A stretch of DNA of 64,000 nt from an uncultured Saprospiraceae bacterium (GTDB taxonomy: Bacteria > Bacteroidota > Bacteroidia > Chitinophagales > Saprospiraceae): NCBI GenBank assembly GCA_937926205.1, contig CALEYL010000053.1:62001-126000 (forward strand). Reading direction: 5' to 3'. A program made the position numbers and the translations under genes. Shown here piece after piece: positions 24,102-32,985 of the stretch. Position 1 is the stretch's first letter. Each line of letters begins with the position of its first letter. The notes under the pieces are model-generated. The model ran no database searches, had not been told where the DNA came from, and saw only the letters and a program-made list of their open reading frames with translations.

Positions 24102-24815
24102 TTAGCTTCGGAAAGTTACGCTTACGGGCGTATGGTCGCTTAAATGTTTCCAGTTTTCAAAGTTTCCTACTTCAACATTCTCCAATTTTTGAATAAAATC
24201 CAAAGAGGCAAAACAATAGTCAATATGATAGGGCTTGACCTCGTGTCTGTACATAAATAAAGTTGAATGTTGCTCTTTTCCATGTTCCTGATTGTGGAAA
24301 TGGTGATACGTGCTAAAAATACCCTTTTTTCCCAATTTCTCAACAAGCGCCGAATGATTGCCTATCCGCAAAGGCTTGTCCCAAATGGTATTGCTGTTAA
24401 AATCTCCTGCCAACATTGTTCTGGTATCATGCAGCAAATGCTCATAAAAATGGATTGCTTTCCAGATTTGTGTGACGTATGCGCCGTCCTTATCCTGGGG
24501 ATTATTTGCCCAAATAGCAAAAAGAGTAAAACTAAAACTTCCATCCGTTACGCTAAGTGGCAGGATGTTTTTAAATTGAGGATTATGTATATCTAATAGT
24601 CTAAATTTGAAACCACTATAAGATATAACCCCAAGCCCTTTATGTTGATTTGATCCGAACCATAAAAGGTCGTTGGGAGTTAAAACCCCCTTTTTGAATT
24701 TCAGTTTGTCCGGGTGCTCACATTCGGGAACAATTACAATATCCGGGCGCTGGTCCAATAAATACTCCGCTTTGTTTCTAAACGCCATTTGGCAATTCCA
24801 GGTGATTATTTTCAT
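24102..24815 (-). CDS. endonuclease/exonuclease/phosphatase-family protein
   Basis: Read from ATG 24815 (MKIITWNCQMAFRNKAEYLL), 237 residues; the frame opens 24 codons earlier but that extension looks non-coding. EEP-family markers: Asn of TWNCQMAF, Glu in VIVPECEHPDKLKF, the TMLAGDFNSNTIWD metal/phosphate loop, HIDYCFASLDF and the closing LSDHTPVSVTF His. All catalytic acids are present. No leader, so it probably acts in the cytoplasm on nucleic acid or a phosphoester. Confidence 0.85.
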   Translation of the reverse strand: MKIITWNCQMAFRNKAEYLLDQRPDIVIVPECEHPDKLKFKKGVLTPNDLLWFGSNQHKGLGVISYSGFKFRLLDIHNPQFKNILPLSVTDGSFSFTLFAIWANNPQDKDGAYVTQIWKAIHFYEHLLHDTRTMLAGDFNSNTIWDKPLRIGNHSALVEKLGKKGIFSTYHHFHNQEHGKEQHSTLFMYRHEVKPYHIDYCFASLDFIQKLENVEVGNFENWKHLSDHTPVSVTFRS

Positions 24816-25006
24816 ATCGAAGTTTGATGTAAGTCTGTCTTTCCCTAAGCGGAGCCGAAGCCACGTACCCAAAGTTACTAATTTCATGTAATCACCATGT
24901 GAGAAAGTCGTGTTTCAAACTGCGGTGATTTCCCCTGATTCAATGCATTACTGTTCCTTTCTCAAAAAAACTGTACCTTCGCTCATCCTACACGACGAGC
25001 ACCAAA

Positions 25007-28000
25007 ATGAAATATTTTTTCAGCACTTGCCTGTTCATATGCGGCTTTTTGTTGCCGCTTCAGGCACAATATGGTCTGGCTGATGTCAAAGTGTATGCCT
25101 TCGACGAAGGCTTGAGCCACCGCATTGTCTCCAAAATCCTGCAGGATCGTGAAGGTTATATCTGGATTTCCAATCTGAAAAACGGCCTTAATCGCTTCGA
25201 CGGCTACGAATTCCTGAGCCGGCAACGCGACATGCCTTTTGATGCCATTACCGATATGGTGATGGATGAAAAGGGGGTCATCTACATGGCTAATCCCAAT
25301 TATTTGACCATTTTTCAGGCTTCCGGCGGTCGTTTTGATACCATTTGTATCCACCAGAACAACAGTGCCCGCAAGGAAGTCTTATCGCCATATAATTTGA
25401 TGCGGGACACGGAAGGCAAACTTTGGATGGCGGCCTACGATGAGCGCAGTGCGGCAACTTTCATTCAGGTAGTGGATCCCGCGCGGAAGCAATGCCGGCG
25501 TTTGTTTCAGGCGCCCGGCACCTATGCCCGCAGGCCCATCGCGGCATTTAATGGCAACATTTATGTCGGCGCCCATGAAAACGAATTGTGGCAGCTGGAC
25601 CTGCGGGGCAACATCAAAAAAAAGCTACACCTCCCGTTGAGCGGCGGCGTTCGCCAAAACAGCCGCATCGTCCAATTGCAGGCGGAAAGCGACGCCTTGT
25701 GGATTTTATTGGCCAATGGCCGGTTGTTTCAAATGCCGGTTGATGAGACGCCCCACTTCGAGCCACACCCGCTGAATGCGCAAATCGGACGCCGGGTCAC
25801 AGGTCTCGCTGCTTCGCTACTGGTCGAGAAAAACGGCCAGGTCTGGATTGGCGGACTAGGCATGTTACTGCAATACGACCACAATACCGGGAAGCTGACG
25901 GATTATGATGAACCCGTTCGCCAGCTCATCAAAAACACTTGTCTTTACAAGCAAATTTTCCGCGACCGCTCCGGCGTGTTGTGGATCGCTTCCGATTTCG
26001 GGGCCGTAAAAGTCATTCCTGCCGACAATCTGTTTACCCATTACCTGAGTGGCGGCAGCGAATATTGCAACAATGTCTTTTGCAGTACCCGGGGCATTGC
26101 GGAAGATGAACTGGGGCGTATTTACATTTCCTACTACAACTCGATCCATGTCCTTGATCCGCAGACCAATAACATACGCCTGCTCTTTCCAACCAGTGAT
26201 TTTTTCAACTATCCATTCGGAATTACTTACTACGACAAAGCCCTCTGGACCGGCAACGGGCTGCGCATTGACCTGGCGACGCTTAAGGTTGATACGATTT
26301 TCAAAAAACCGAATATTGACCTGGGAGCCGTGATTGCCGACAGCGAAGGCATTCTGTGGTTTGGTTACCAACACTGGCTGTACCGATACAATCCACGCAC
26401 CCGTAAACTGAGCGAATTCAAGGACAGCCGAGGAAAGTGGACCCAGGACGACGGCAGCATCAGCTACCTTTATCAGGGCCGCGATGCAAACATCCTCTGG
26501 GTTGGCACCCTCAGTGAAGGGCTTTACAAAATCGACAAAAGCAAAGGGCGGGTTGCCCATTACCACACCGGAAACAACAGCCCGGTAAAACTCGGCAGCA
26601 ATCAAATCAACGCCATTTATGAAGGCGAAGACGGCATCCTCTGGCTGGGCACGGCAAAAGGCATACACCGCATCCAAACAGCCGAAAAACAATTGCGCAT
26701 ATACAATACCCTCGACGGCCTACCCAACGATTTCATCAACGGCATGCTCCCCGAAGGGGATTCCTGCATGTGGGTCAGTACCGACAATGGCCTGTGTCGC
26801 TTCAGTTTGCAAAAAGAAGGATGCGCCAATTTTTTCCAGCAGGATGGCCTCTCCTCCAACGAATTCAACCGCATTTCCTTTTACCGCTCGCACGATGGCC
26901 GTTTGTATTTTGGCGGCTTAAACGGCGTCAATGCATTCTACCCCGGACGACATTTTCTGGAACGCAAAAAAGAAGCCCGGGAAACCCCCATCCTGCTGAC
27001 CAATTTTGTCCGTTACGATGGCGACAGCCTTTACAACGTTCACTATGGACTGTCGGATTTAACAGAAGTTGAACTCACGCACCGGGATAAATCATTCTCT
27101 TTTGGATTTGCACTCGCCGATTACAAACATCCGCCACAAAACACCTTCAGTTATTATTTAGCCGGTTATGACAAAGAATGGTCGCCACCGTCTACTGCCA
27201 ATGTAGCCCGTTATCAGAACCTGCCCGCGGGCGAGTACACGTTCAGGGTTCGGGCGCGCTACAGCAAAGACGAATGGAACCTACAGGAACTGCGTATCCG
27301 GGTAGTAGTGAAAGAAGCTTACTACCAGTCGTCGTGGTTCCAAACGCTGATTGGCATGCTGCTGCTGGGAGGAATCTGGGGCGGCCTGCAATACCGCATC
27401 ATGACCATTCAGAAAAGTGAAGAAGAACTGGAACGCCAGGTGGGGATACGTACACAGGAACTGGAAAGCGAAAAGAAAAAATCGGAAGAGTTGTTGCTCA
27501 ACATCCTTCCGGCCGGCATCGCTGAGGAACTTAAACAAAACGGGGCAGTCAAAGCCAGGCGACACGAGCTTGCTACGGTCATGTTTTCGGATTTTAAAGA
27601 TTTTTCCCGCATTTCAGAGTTAATGGAACCTGAACAACTGGTTACGGAAATTGACCTCTGTTTTTCCGCTTATGATGAAATCATCGAACGGCACGGTCTG
27701 GAAAAAATCAAAACCATTGGCGACGCCTACCTCTGTGTCGGAGGCATCATGGATGACCGGGCGGACGAGGCCGTGCGCGTAATCAAAGCAGGCCTTGAAA
27801 TTCAGGAGTTTATGAAAAACCTGGCCGCTAAAAAAAGAAGCCAAAACCAGTCTTTTTTCGAAGCCCGCATCGGCATACACTCCGGGCCACTCGTAGCGGG
27901 TATCGTCGGATTTAAAAAGTTTGCCTTCGACATCTGGGGCGAAACCGTCAACATCGCTTCCCGCATGGAAACCTATGGGACAGTGGGCAAAATCAACATC

Positions 28001-28135
28001 TCGGAAACAACCTACCAGCTTGTAAAAGACCAATTCGTTTGCCAGCCCAATGGTCGCTTCAACGAACACCAGACTGCTCTGGACATGTATTTGGTGGAGG
28101 GGCCTGCCGGCAAAGAGGAAAAAAATAGTTTATAA
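25007..28135 (+). CDS. periplasmic Reg_prop/Y_Y_Y sensor fused to an adenylyl cyclase
   Basis: A 1042-residue signal protein. Residues 1-20 are a signal peptide. About 30-690 are Reg_prop beta-propeller repeats (REGYIWISNLKNGLNRFDGY, EDGILWLGTAKGIHRI). About 690-770 is a Y_Y_Y domain, followed by one membrane helix (about 775-797) and a coiled coil. A class III nucleotidyl cyclase occupies about 850-1010. Active-site residues: metal Asp862 and Asp906, Lys902 in EKIKTIGDAY, Asp975 in FDIWGETVN, Asn982 and Arg986. The Lys/Asp pair is the adenine-selecting set, so cAMP is the expected product. A weak -7-like TACCTTCG precedes it. It replaces the usual histidine kinase output of this sensor class. 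Confidence 0.9.
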   Translation: MKYFFSTCLFICGFLLPLQAQYGLADVKVYAFDEGLSHRIVSKILQDREGYIWISNLKNGLNRFDGYEFLSRQRDMPFDAITDMVMDEKGVIYMANPNYLTIFQASGGRFDTICIHQNNSARKEVLSPYNLMRDTEGKLWMAAYDERSAATFIQVVDPARKQCRRLFQAPGTYARRPIAAFNGNIYVGAHENELWQLDLRGNIKKKLHLPLSGGVRQNSRIVQLQAESDALWILLANGRLFQMPVDETPHFEPHPLNAQIGRRVTGLAASLLVEKNGQVWIGGLGMLLQYDHNTGKLTDYDEPVRQLIKNTCLYKQIFRDRSGVLWIASDFGAVKVIPADNLFTHYLSGGSEYCNNVFCSTRGIAEDELGRIYISYYNSIHVLDPQTNNIRLLFPTSDFFNYPFGITYYDKALWTGNGLRIDLATLKVDTIFKKPNIDLGAVIADSEGILWFGYQHWLYRYNPRTRKLSEFKDSRGKWTQDDGSISYLYQGRDANILWVGTLSEGLYKIDKSKGRVAHYHTGNNSPVKLGSNQINAIYEGEDGILWLGTAKGIHRIQTAEKQLRIYNTLDGLPNDFINGMLPEGDSCMWVSTDNGLCRFSLQKEGCANFFQQDGLSSNEFNRISFYRSHDGRLYFGGLNGVNAFYPGRHFLERKKEARETPILLTNFVRYDGDSLYNVHYGLSDLTEVELTHRDKSFSFGFALADYKHPPQNTFSYYLAGYDKEWSPPSTANVARYQNLPAGEYTFRVRARYSKDEWNLQELRIRVVVKEAYYQSSWFQTLIGMLLLGGIWGGLQYRIMTIQKSEEELERQVGIRTQELESEKKKSEELLLNILPAGIAEELKQNGAVKARRHELATVMFSDFKDFSRISELMEPEQLVTEIDLCFSAYDEIIERHGLEKIKTIGDAYLCVGGIMDDRADEAVRVIKAGLEIQEFMKNLAAKKRSQNQSFFEARIGIHSGPLVAGIVGFKKFAFDIWGETVNIASRMETYGTVGKINISETTYQLVKDQFVCQPNGRFNEHQTALDMYLVEGPAGKEEKNSL

Positions 28136-28250
28136 GACCGGATCCTGCCTTCTTTTTGCCAGAAACGACAACGGCGAGCCAATACAAATCATCAGGCTAG
28201 CAGTGTCGTTCAGGTTCGTATCGTATGGTTTTCCAATAAGCTGACCAAAT

Positions 28251-30923
28251 TCACAACTTTACGACACGCAAAGCATCCAGCATGGCCGTATTGACGTCCA
28301 CATTCATGTTTATATTCCACGGTTCGAAAACCAGCCGCAGGGTGTTGGCGCCTGGGTTTAGTTTCACCACATGGCTGTTGGAATACCCCCAATCTGACCA
28401 CTCGTCGGTGCCGCGCTGCGGCAAAACTACGGCGCCGGTATATTGCCCGTTCGTATACAAACTGCGCAGTGCGCATTTGTTTTCAGTATTCCAGGGGCCG
28501 CTGCCGTTCGAATAGCGAAAATCGATCAGATAATCACCGGGCATGTCTGCCTGGACGGTCAGTTCAATGGTTCTGTTTTGCGTATTTGACAGTTCAACAA
28601 AACCTTTTCCTGAATAATTGACATAGGGCAGTTTTGAGGCTGTGGCGAAATCTTCTGCTTCAACCTGGCGTAAGGCGGCAGCATCTGCCACCATCACCGG
28701 TTCGCTTAAAAACGACGCCATGCCATCCCCATCCACTGCGCTCACCTGGTAGTTGGCGAAACTGCCAGCGGGCACTTCATAGTGCGTTGCGGTCGTTTTT
28801 TCCAGCAACTTGCCATTTTTGTAAATCTCGTATGATTTTGCGCCTTCAATGGCTTTCCACAACAGCTGATTCCCGTTGCGCTGCACCTGTGGATCGGGCA
28901 GGGAAAATCGATTGGGAACCATATTTATGGACTTCGAATCGAAAGGTTTGTTGTTCATTTCAATTTCGATGGTATGCGCCCCGGTGGTACCAGCCGGCAG
29001 CAATGCGTTTTCGAGGGCTTTCCCGTCCAGTTTGATGGAGGCGATTTGATTACCCGTTCCATTCACGATGATGGTCAGGGTCGCCTGCCGGTATTTGAAA
29101 TTCGACAGCGTTTTTTTACCGGTATATGCCGAAGGAACCACCGGTTGGAAGCGAATGCCGTCGGCTTCGAAGTTCATGCCCATGAAAACCCGGTGCACCA
29201 TCGCCAGATTGCCGGCCATGCTCCACAACATGCGGTCAGAATTGATTTCCGTTCCCAGAAAATCGCCGGTTCCTGCCACGAAGTTTTCATAATTGGTCAG
29301 AAACAAAGCTCCGGCACGGTAAATCGCCGCCAATCCATGCGCCAGCGCTTTTTCGTTACCGGTTTTCGCAGCAGCCAAATTCCAGTAAGATTGGACAAAA
29401 GGCCAGATGCCATCGTTGTGATAAGGCGGTATGCCGGGAATTTGAGGATAAATGCACGTTACGCCGTAAGCCGTTATGGGCGATTTTTCAAAAATTGCAG
29501 TCGCTTGCTTCCCATCTGCGACATCAAACAGAACTGCCAGCGCTTCACCCAAAGCCTCGAAACGCGGAGACAGGCTCATCCCGTAACGTCCGTACAAATA
29601 CTGGCCGTAATAGCCTTTGTCGGCCATCCACAGGAAATCGTTGATGCCTTTTTTGATGGCGGCTGCCCTTTCAGCAAAAACCTCACTGGATTCCCCCAGT
29701 ATTTTGGCCATTTCGGACAGGATCAGGTGCGTCTTGTAGTGCACCACATTCGTGCCGAGGTTTTCGGAAACGTAGATATCCATATTCGACATCCACTTGG
29801 GATAGGTTTGCTCCCGCCAGTCGAGAAAAGAGGATTCGCCCGAATACATACCGGTTTGAGAAGACCGGATGACTTTGTAATCGTCTTCAACCGAGTTCTT
29901 TATAATGGTGTATGCTTTTCGCAGCCAGTCGCGGTCGCCTGTTGTTTTGTAAATTTCCCAGGCAGCCAGGGCCCAGGTGGTACGGTCGGAAGAAACTGGC
30001 CAGGCGCCACCGGAGCCCGTATCCTGAATGATGCGATCGCGTTTCACTTTTTTCATCAGGCTGATTTTGCCGATTTCAGGTTCGTGGTAGGCAAAAGCGA
30101 GCAGGATGCTGTAGCTGATGTCGCGGGTCCAGACACCACCCCATTTTGCCCCCGTGCGGAAGGTACTGTCGGCTTCAATGTTTTTCAGCGCCTCTTCCAG
30201 CGAAAGGTTGAACAGGGCGTCAACAACAGGTTGATCGGATTGGTACTTTGGTTTCGATGAAAGATCCAGGCTTTGTTTCCATTCCTTATCCTGGTGGTCG
30301 GCGGCGTTGTAGGGGTTCAGCTTGACGGTAAGGGTGTATATATTATCCCCATCAGGGCTATGCAATTCCAGCCCTTTGTTTTTTAGGTTGACAAAGTCCC
30401 AGCTCAGCGGTTCCGAACCTCCGGCGATGTAGAATCCCTTGAAATCACCACGCGCAACCCGGCTGCCATCGAAGGCTTCGTAATACCCCTTTTCTCTGAA
30501 TTGCTGCAAAACCGGCGTCATGTCTACCCGAAAGGTGTACTCGTAGTTGACGGGCAAAAATCCCGCCTGCGCTTGCGGCAAGGGCTCGGGCGCTGATCCG
30601 AACAGGATGACAGGCGACTCATGTTCATCCCCGATCAGCAGCCAGTGGTCCTGACCTGCCGGAGATTCATTGTCTTTTTCATTGATGCTGAATTTGAACT
30701 TAATAAGTCGGGAATAAGTCTCGCTCACCGGACTCCTGTAACTGGATTTGATCTGGGTGGGCGACAGGACGACTGCCTCATTTGTGCCCTGAACAACCCG
30801 GTCCGGGTAGACAGAAAACGCGTCTGATTCATACAAAACGCCCTTTTTGGCAGGCTGACAAGACGCCAAAAGCCCAAAAAACAGAACGATCATCGTTTGT
30901 TTGCTTGTTTGCCTGGTAAGCAT
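28251..30923 (-). CDS. six-hairpin glycosidase lipoprotein with C-terminal CBM-like domain
   Basis: An 890-residue exported enzyme. MIVLFFGLLASC is a lipobox leader. Residues about 25-230 form a beta-sandwich. About 240-620 is an (alpha/alpha)6 catalytic barrel of the GH15/GH63/GH94-like superfamily: KWGGVWTRDISYSIL, GGAWPVSSDRTTWALAAWE, IPPYHNDGIWPFVQSYW. Then comes an FN3-like part (about 715-765) and a CBM6/35-like domain (VEAEDFATASKLPYVNYSGK, PGANTLRLVFEPW). It would trim an oligosaccharide at the cell surface or in the periplasm; linkage unknown. Fifteen bases downstream of the amidohydrolase gene, one transcript likely. Confidence 0.82.
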   Translation of the reverse strand: MLTRQTSKQTMIVLFFGLLASCQPAKKGVLYESDAFSVYPDRVVQGTNEAVVLSPTQIKSSYRSPVSETYSRLIKFKFSINEKDNESPAGQDHWLLIGDEHESPVILFGSAPEPLPQAQAGFLPVNYEYTFRVDMTPVLQQFREKGYYEAFDGSRVARGDFKGFYIAGGSEPLSWDFVNLKNKGLELHSPDGDNIYTLTVKLNPYNAADHQDKEWKQSLDLSSKPKYQSDQPVVDALFNLSLEEALKNIEADSTFRTGAKWGGVWTRDISYSILLAFAYHEPEIGKISLMKKVKRDRIIQDTGSGGAWPVSSDRTTWALAAWEIYKTTGDRDWLRKAYTIIKNSVEDDYKVIRSSQTGMYSGESSFLDWREQTYPKWMSNMDIYVSENLGTNVVHYKTHLILSEMAKILGESSEVFAERAAAIKKGINDFLWMADKGYYGQYLYGRYGMSLSPRFEALGEALAVLFDVADGKQATAIFEKSPITAYGVTCIYPQIPGIPPYHNDGIWPFVQSYWNLAAAKTGNEKALAHGLAAIYRAGALFLTNYENFVAGTGDFLGTEINSDRMLWSMAGNLAMVHRVFMGMNFEADGIRFQPVVPSAYTGKKTLSNFKYRQATLTIIVNGTGNQIASIKLDGKALENALLPAGTTGAHTIEIEMNNKPFDSKSINMVPNRFSLPDPQVQRNGNQLLWKAIEGAKSYEIYKNGKLLEKTTATHYEVPAGSFANYQVSAVDGDGMASFLSEPVMVADAAALRQVEAEDFATASKLPYVNYSGKGFVELSNTQNRTIELTVQADMPGDYLIDFRYSNGSGPWNTENKCALRSLYTNGQYTGAVVLPQRGTDEWSDWGYSNSHVVKLNPGANTLRLVFEPWNINMNVDVNTAMLDALRVVKL

Positions 30924-30938
30924 GATTTTTTGTATTAC

Positions 30939-32060
30939 TTATTTGGGAAACAACTTTTTGTCCAGACCCGGAATGAGTTTCAGGGCGTTTTTATAGTACA
31001 GTTTTTTTAGAATTTCATCGGGTAAATCCAATCCGTACATCTTCCAGAAAGCATGGTAGCGCTTGTAATAAGGGAAGTATTCATCGTCGCTTTCCAGCAC
31101 GCGGAAATAGGTGTGGTATTCTTCCGGGTTGTAAGCGTCTTTGCCAAAAAGTACCCGATCCTGGTATTTCTGAAAAAAGCGGTTAGCCATGCGGGGTTGG
31201 CGGCCAAATTCTGAAATTACAGCGCCAATTTCCACATACATATTAGGCATTTCATCCAGCAACTGCCCCAGTTTTGCCAGATCATTGGGATACCAGCCCA
31301 TGTGGGCATTGATGAAATTGGTACGCGGGTGTTTGCGAAAAACATCATGCGCTTCGCCAATAATGGTTTCCCACGGCGCAGGATTGTCTGCCGAACGTTT
31401 ACGGCCCGGATGCAGTTTCAATTCCAGCCAGCGTTCGTTGTTTTCATCCAGAGGCTCCCAAAACGATTTGGGGTCAGCAGAATGGATGAGCACCGGCATG
31501 CCCAGTTCGCCGCATTTTTCCCAAACGGGGTCCAGGCGTGGATCGTTGATGCGGATGCGGTTGCCGTTTTTGTCCGTATTGTCCATGCCCTGGCTCTTGT
31601 AAATTTTCAAACCCCGGGCGCCAATGCTATGGTCATATTCCAGTTGCTTCAGCGTGTTTTCGAGCCAGTCATCTGCGTCAATGCTTCGGATTTCAATATT
31701 GGTAAAACACACTATGCGATTTTCATAACCGTATTTTTTGATGTTGTCCATCATGCCTTTTAACGCCAGGCCGCCTCTTCCGCTCAGGTTGACAATAATT
31801 TTCATGTTCATCGAATCCATTTGCCGGATGAGCAAATCCAAATCCTGTTCGGCCATCCGCCAGTGGTGGCTGTGTACGTCAATGAAAGGAAATCCGGCAC
31901 GGGTCATTGGATGTTCCGGCGTCACCAAAGTAGAAGGTGGGTCGTATCGTTCGAAGTCCATTCTCAGGCTGGAGTCGATGGCCGGGCGGTTTTGTGCCCG
32001 GAGCTGGCCGGCAAGAGACAAAACCAGGAAAAAGAGGGTGATGCGCATGATAGAAGCCAT
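30939..32060 (-). CDS. amidohydrolase-2 family protein, exported
   Basis: Read from ATG 32060 (MASIMRITLFFLVLSLAG) or 32048; a -7-like box at 32103-32110 makes the upstream ATG 32105 unlikely. About 373 residues with a signal peptide. A TIM-barrel metal-dependent hydrolase: FIDVHSHHW (first metal His pair), GARGLKIYKSQG, PVLIHSADPKSFWEP, TNFINAHMGWYPNDL and the late VLFGKDAYNPEEY Asp. The substrate (a lactone, amide or decarboxylation substrate) cannot be read. Precedes the glycosidase gene and probably shares its transcript. Confidence 0.82.
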   Translation of the reverse strand: MASIMRITLFFLVLSLAGQLRAQNRPAIDSSLRMDFERYDPPSTLVTPEHPMTRAGFPFIDVHSHHWRMAEQDLDLLIRQMDSMNMKIIVNLSGRGGLALKGMMDNIKKYGYENRIVCFTNIEIRSIDADDWLENTLKQLEYDHSIGARGLKIYKSQGMDNTDKNGNRIRINDPRLDPVWEKCGELGMPVLIHSADPKSFWEPLDENNERWLELKLHPGRKRSADNPAPWETIIGEAHDVFRKHPRTNFINAHMGWYPNDLAKLGQLLDEMPNMYVEIGAVISEFGRQPRMANRFFQKYQDRVLFGKDAYNPEEYHTYFRVLESDDEYFPYYKRYHAFWKMYGLDLPDEILKKLYYKNALKLIPGLDKKLFPK

Positions 32061-32102
32061 AAATAAAGTTTTGTAATGATGGTGCAAGTAGGCACTTTCA
32101 GA

Positions 32103-32110
32103 CAAAACTA
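32103..32110 (-). promoter_or_regulatory. -7-like box upstream of the amidohydrolase
   Basis: TAGTTTTG on the minus strand (32110-32103). A TTG at the right -33 distance is missing, so the call rests on the -7 match and its placement 43 bases before ATG 32060. Confidence 0.35.
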
Positions 32111-32124
32111 AATAATTCCCGGCA

Positions 32125-32793
32125 TTAACCCTTCATCAGGACCTGCAAAGTCGCCATATTCACCGCTTCGTCAAAAACGGCTTTCACAGGAATTGTAAAT
32201 CCTTCAATTACTTTGCTGGTGATGTCTTCGTCGCGGAGATAAATATAGGGTTCAAAGTAGGTCTTGTCGTGAGGCTGAAGCAGCAGATACTGTTCGATCT
32301 TCTCTTTTTCCGGGTCGATGATCCAGTATTCTGCAATACCGTGGGCTGCATAGTCTTCTTTTTTGGTAGTTCGATCTACCTTTTGCGTTTTTTTCGACAA
32401 CACTTCTACAACAAAATCCGGCGCGGGGAAAAGCACCTGGTCTTCTTCAAAGGCAGCCGCTTTTTCAGTTTTAAAAAAGACGATGTCGGGTTCGTAGTCG
32501 TTGCGGGTGAGGGCAATCATCGCTTTTTCGCAAAACGTTTCCCCTATATTTTTTGAATCACTGTAAAGGCTGAGTAACCTCGACAGCAATTTAATTACTG
32601 TTAAGTGTCGCTTTTTAGCCGGCGAGTGCACAACAATTTTCCCATTGATAAATTCGGCTTTGGTGTGCTCGTCTATCCATTCATAAAAGGACAAACGGCG
32701 GGCATGTTCCTCCTCGATGCGCTCGTTGAGTTGCTGGATCAACAGCGGAGCATCCGTCTGTTGCATGATTCGTTCCACCAATTCCTGATTCAT
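32125..32793 (-). CDS. Uma2-family (DUF820) restriction-endonuclease-fold protein
   Basis: A Uma2-type PD-(D/E)XK protein, 222 residues from ATG 32793 or 213 from ATG 32766. Typical elements: YEWIDEHTKAEFINGKIVVH, YEPDIVFFKTEKA with the core Asp, PDFVVEVLSKKTQ with the catalytic Glu-x-Leu, and YAAHGIAEYWIIDPEKEKIE. Family members are common in Bacteroidota and cyanobacteria and may be mobile-element-linked nucleases, but functions are unproven. The promoter overlaps the first ATG, so translation is either leaderless from 32793 or begins at 32766. Confidence 0.85.
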   Translation of the reverse strand: MNQELVERIMQQTDAPLLIQQLNERIEEEHARRLSFYEWIDEHTKAEFINGKIVVHSPAKKRHLTVIKLLSRLLSLYSDSKNIGETFCEKAMIALTRNDYEPDIVFFKTEKAAAFEEDQVLFPAPDFVVEVLSKKTQKVDRTTKKEDYAAHGIAEYWIIDPEKEKIEQYLLLQPHDKTYFEPYIYLRDEDITSKVIEGFTIPVKAVFDEAVNMATLQVLMKG

Positions 32794-32798
32794 GCTGT

Positions 32799-32829
32799 CA
32801 AAGTTAAGGCAAATTTTATCCTTTGCCAA
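32799..32829 (-). promoter_or_regulatory. Bacteroidota promoter of the Uma2 gene
   Basis: Minus strand TTG (32829-32827), 20-base spacer, TAACTTTG (32806-32799). An exact pair whose predicted start of transcription falls within a few bases of ATG 32793. Confidence 0.65.
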
Positions 32830-32985
32830 GAGGGCGTCTTCAAATGTCCGACTTTGTCCGAAATATGGATTTACAAAAAAATTCTCATCCCCATGCAGCG
32901 AAATGCCCGCCATTCCGATTTAGTACCTGAAATCGTCAGCGGGCCTGTTGATCCTACTTACTTTTAAACGTTAAATCATCATTGC

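Noticed and set aside
28974..30260. 428-codon open frame on the plus strand opposite the glycosidase
   Set aside because: It is the antisense shadow of a gene with clear domains and leader; its translation has no recognisable domain and a composition typical of reversed coding sequence.
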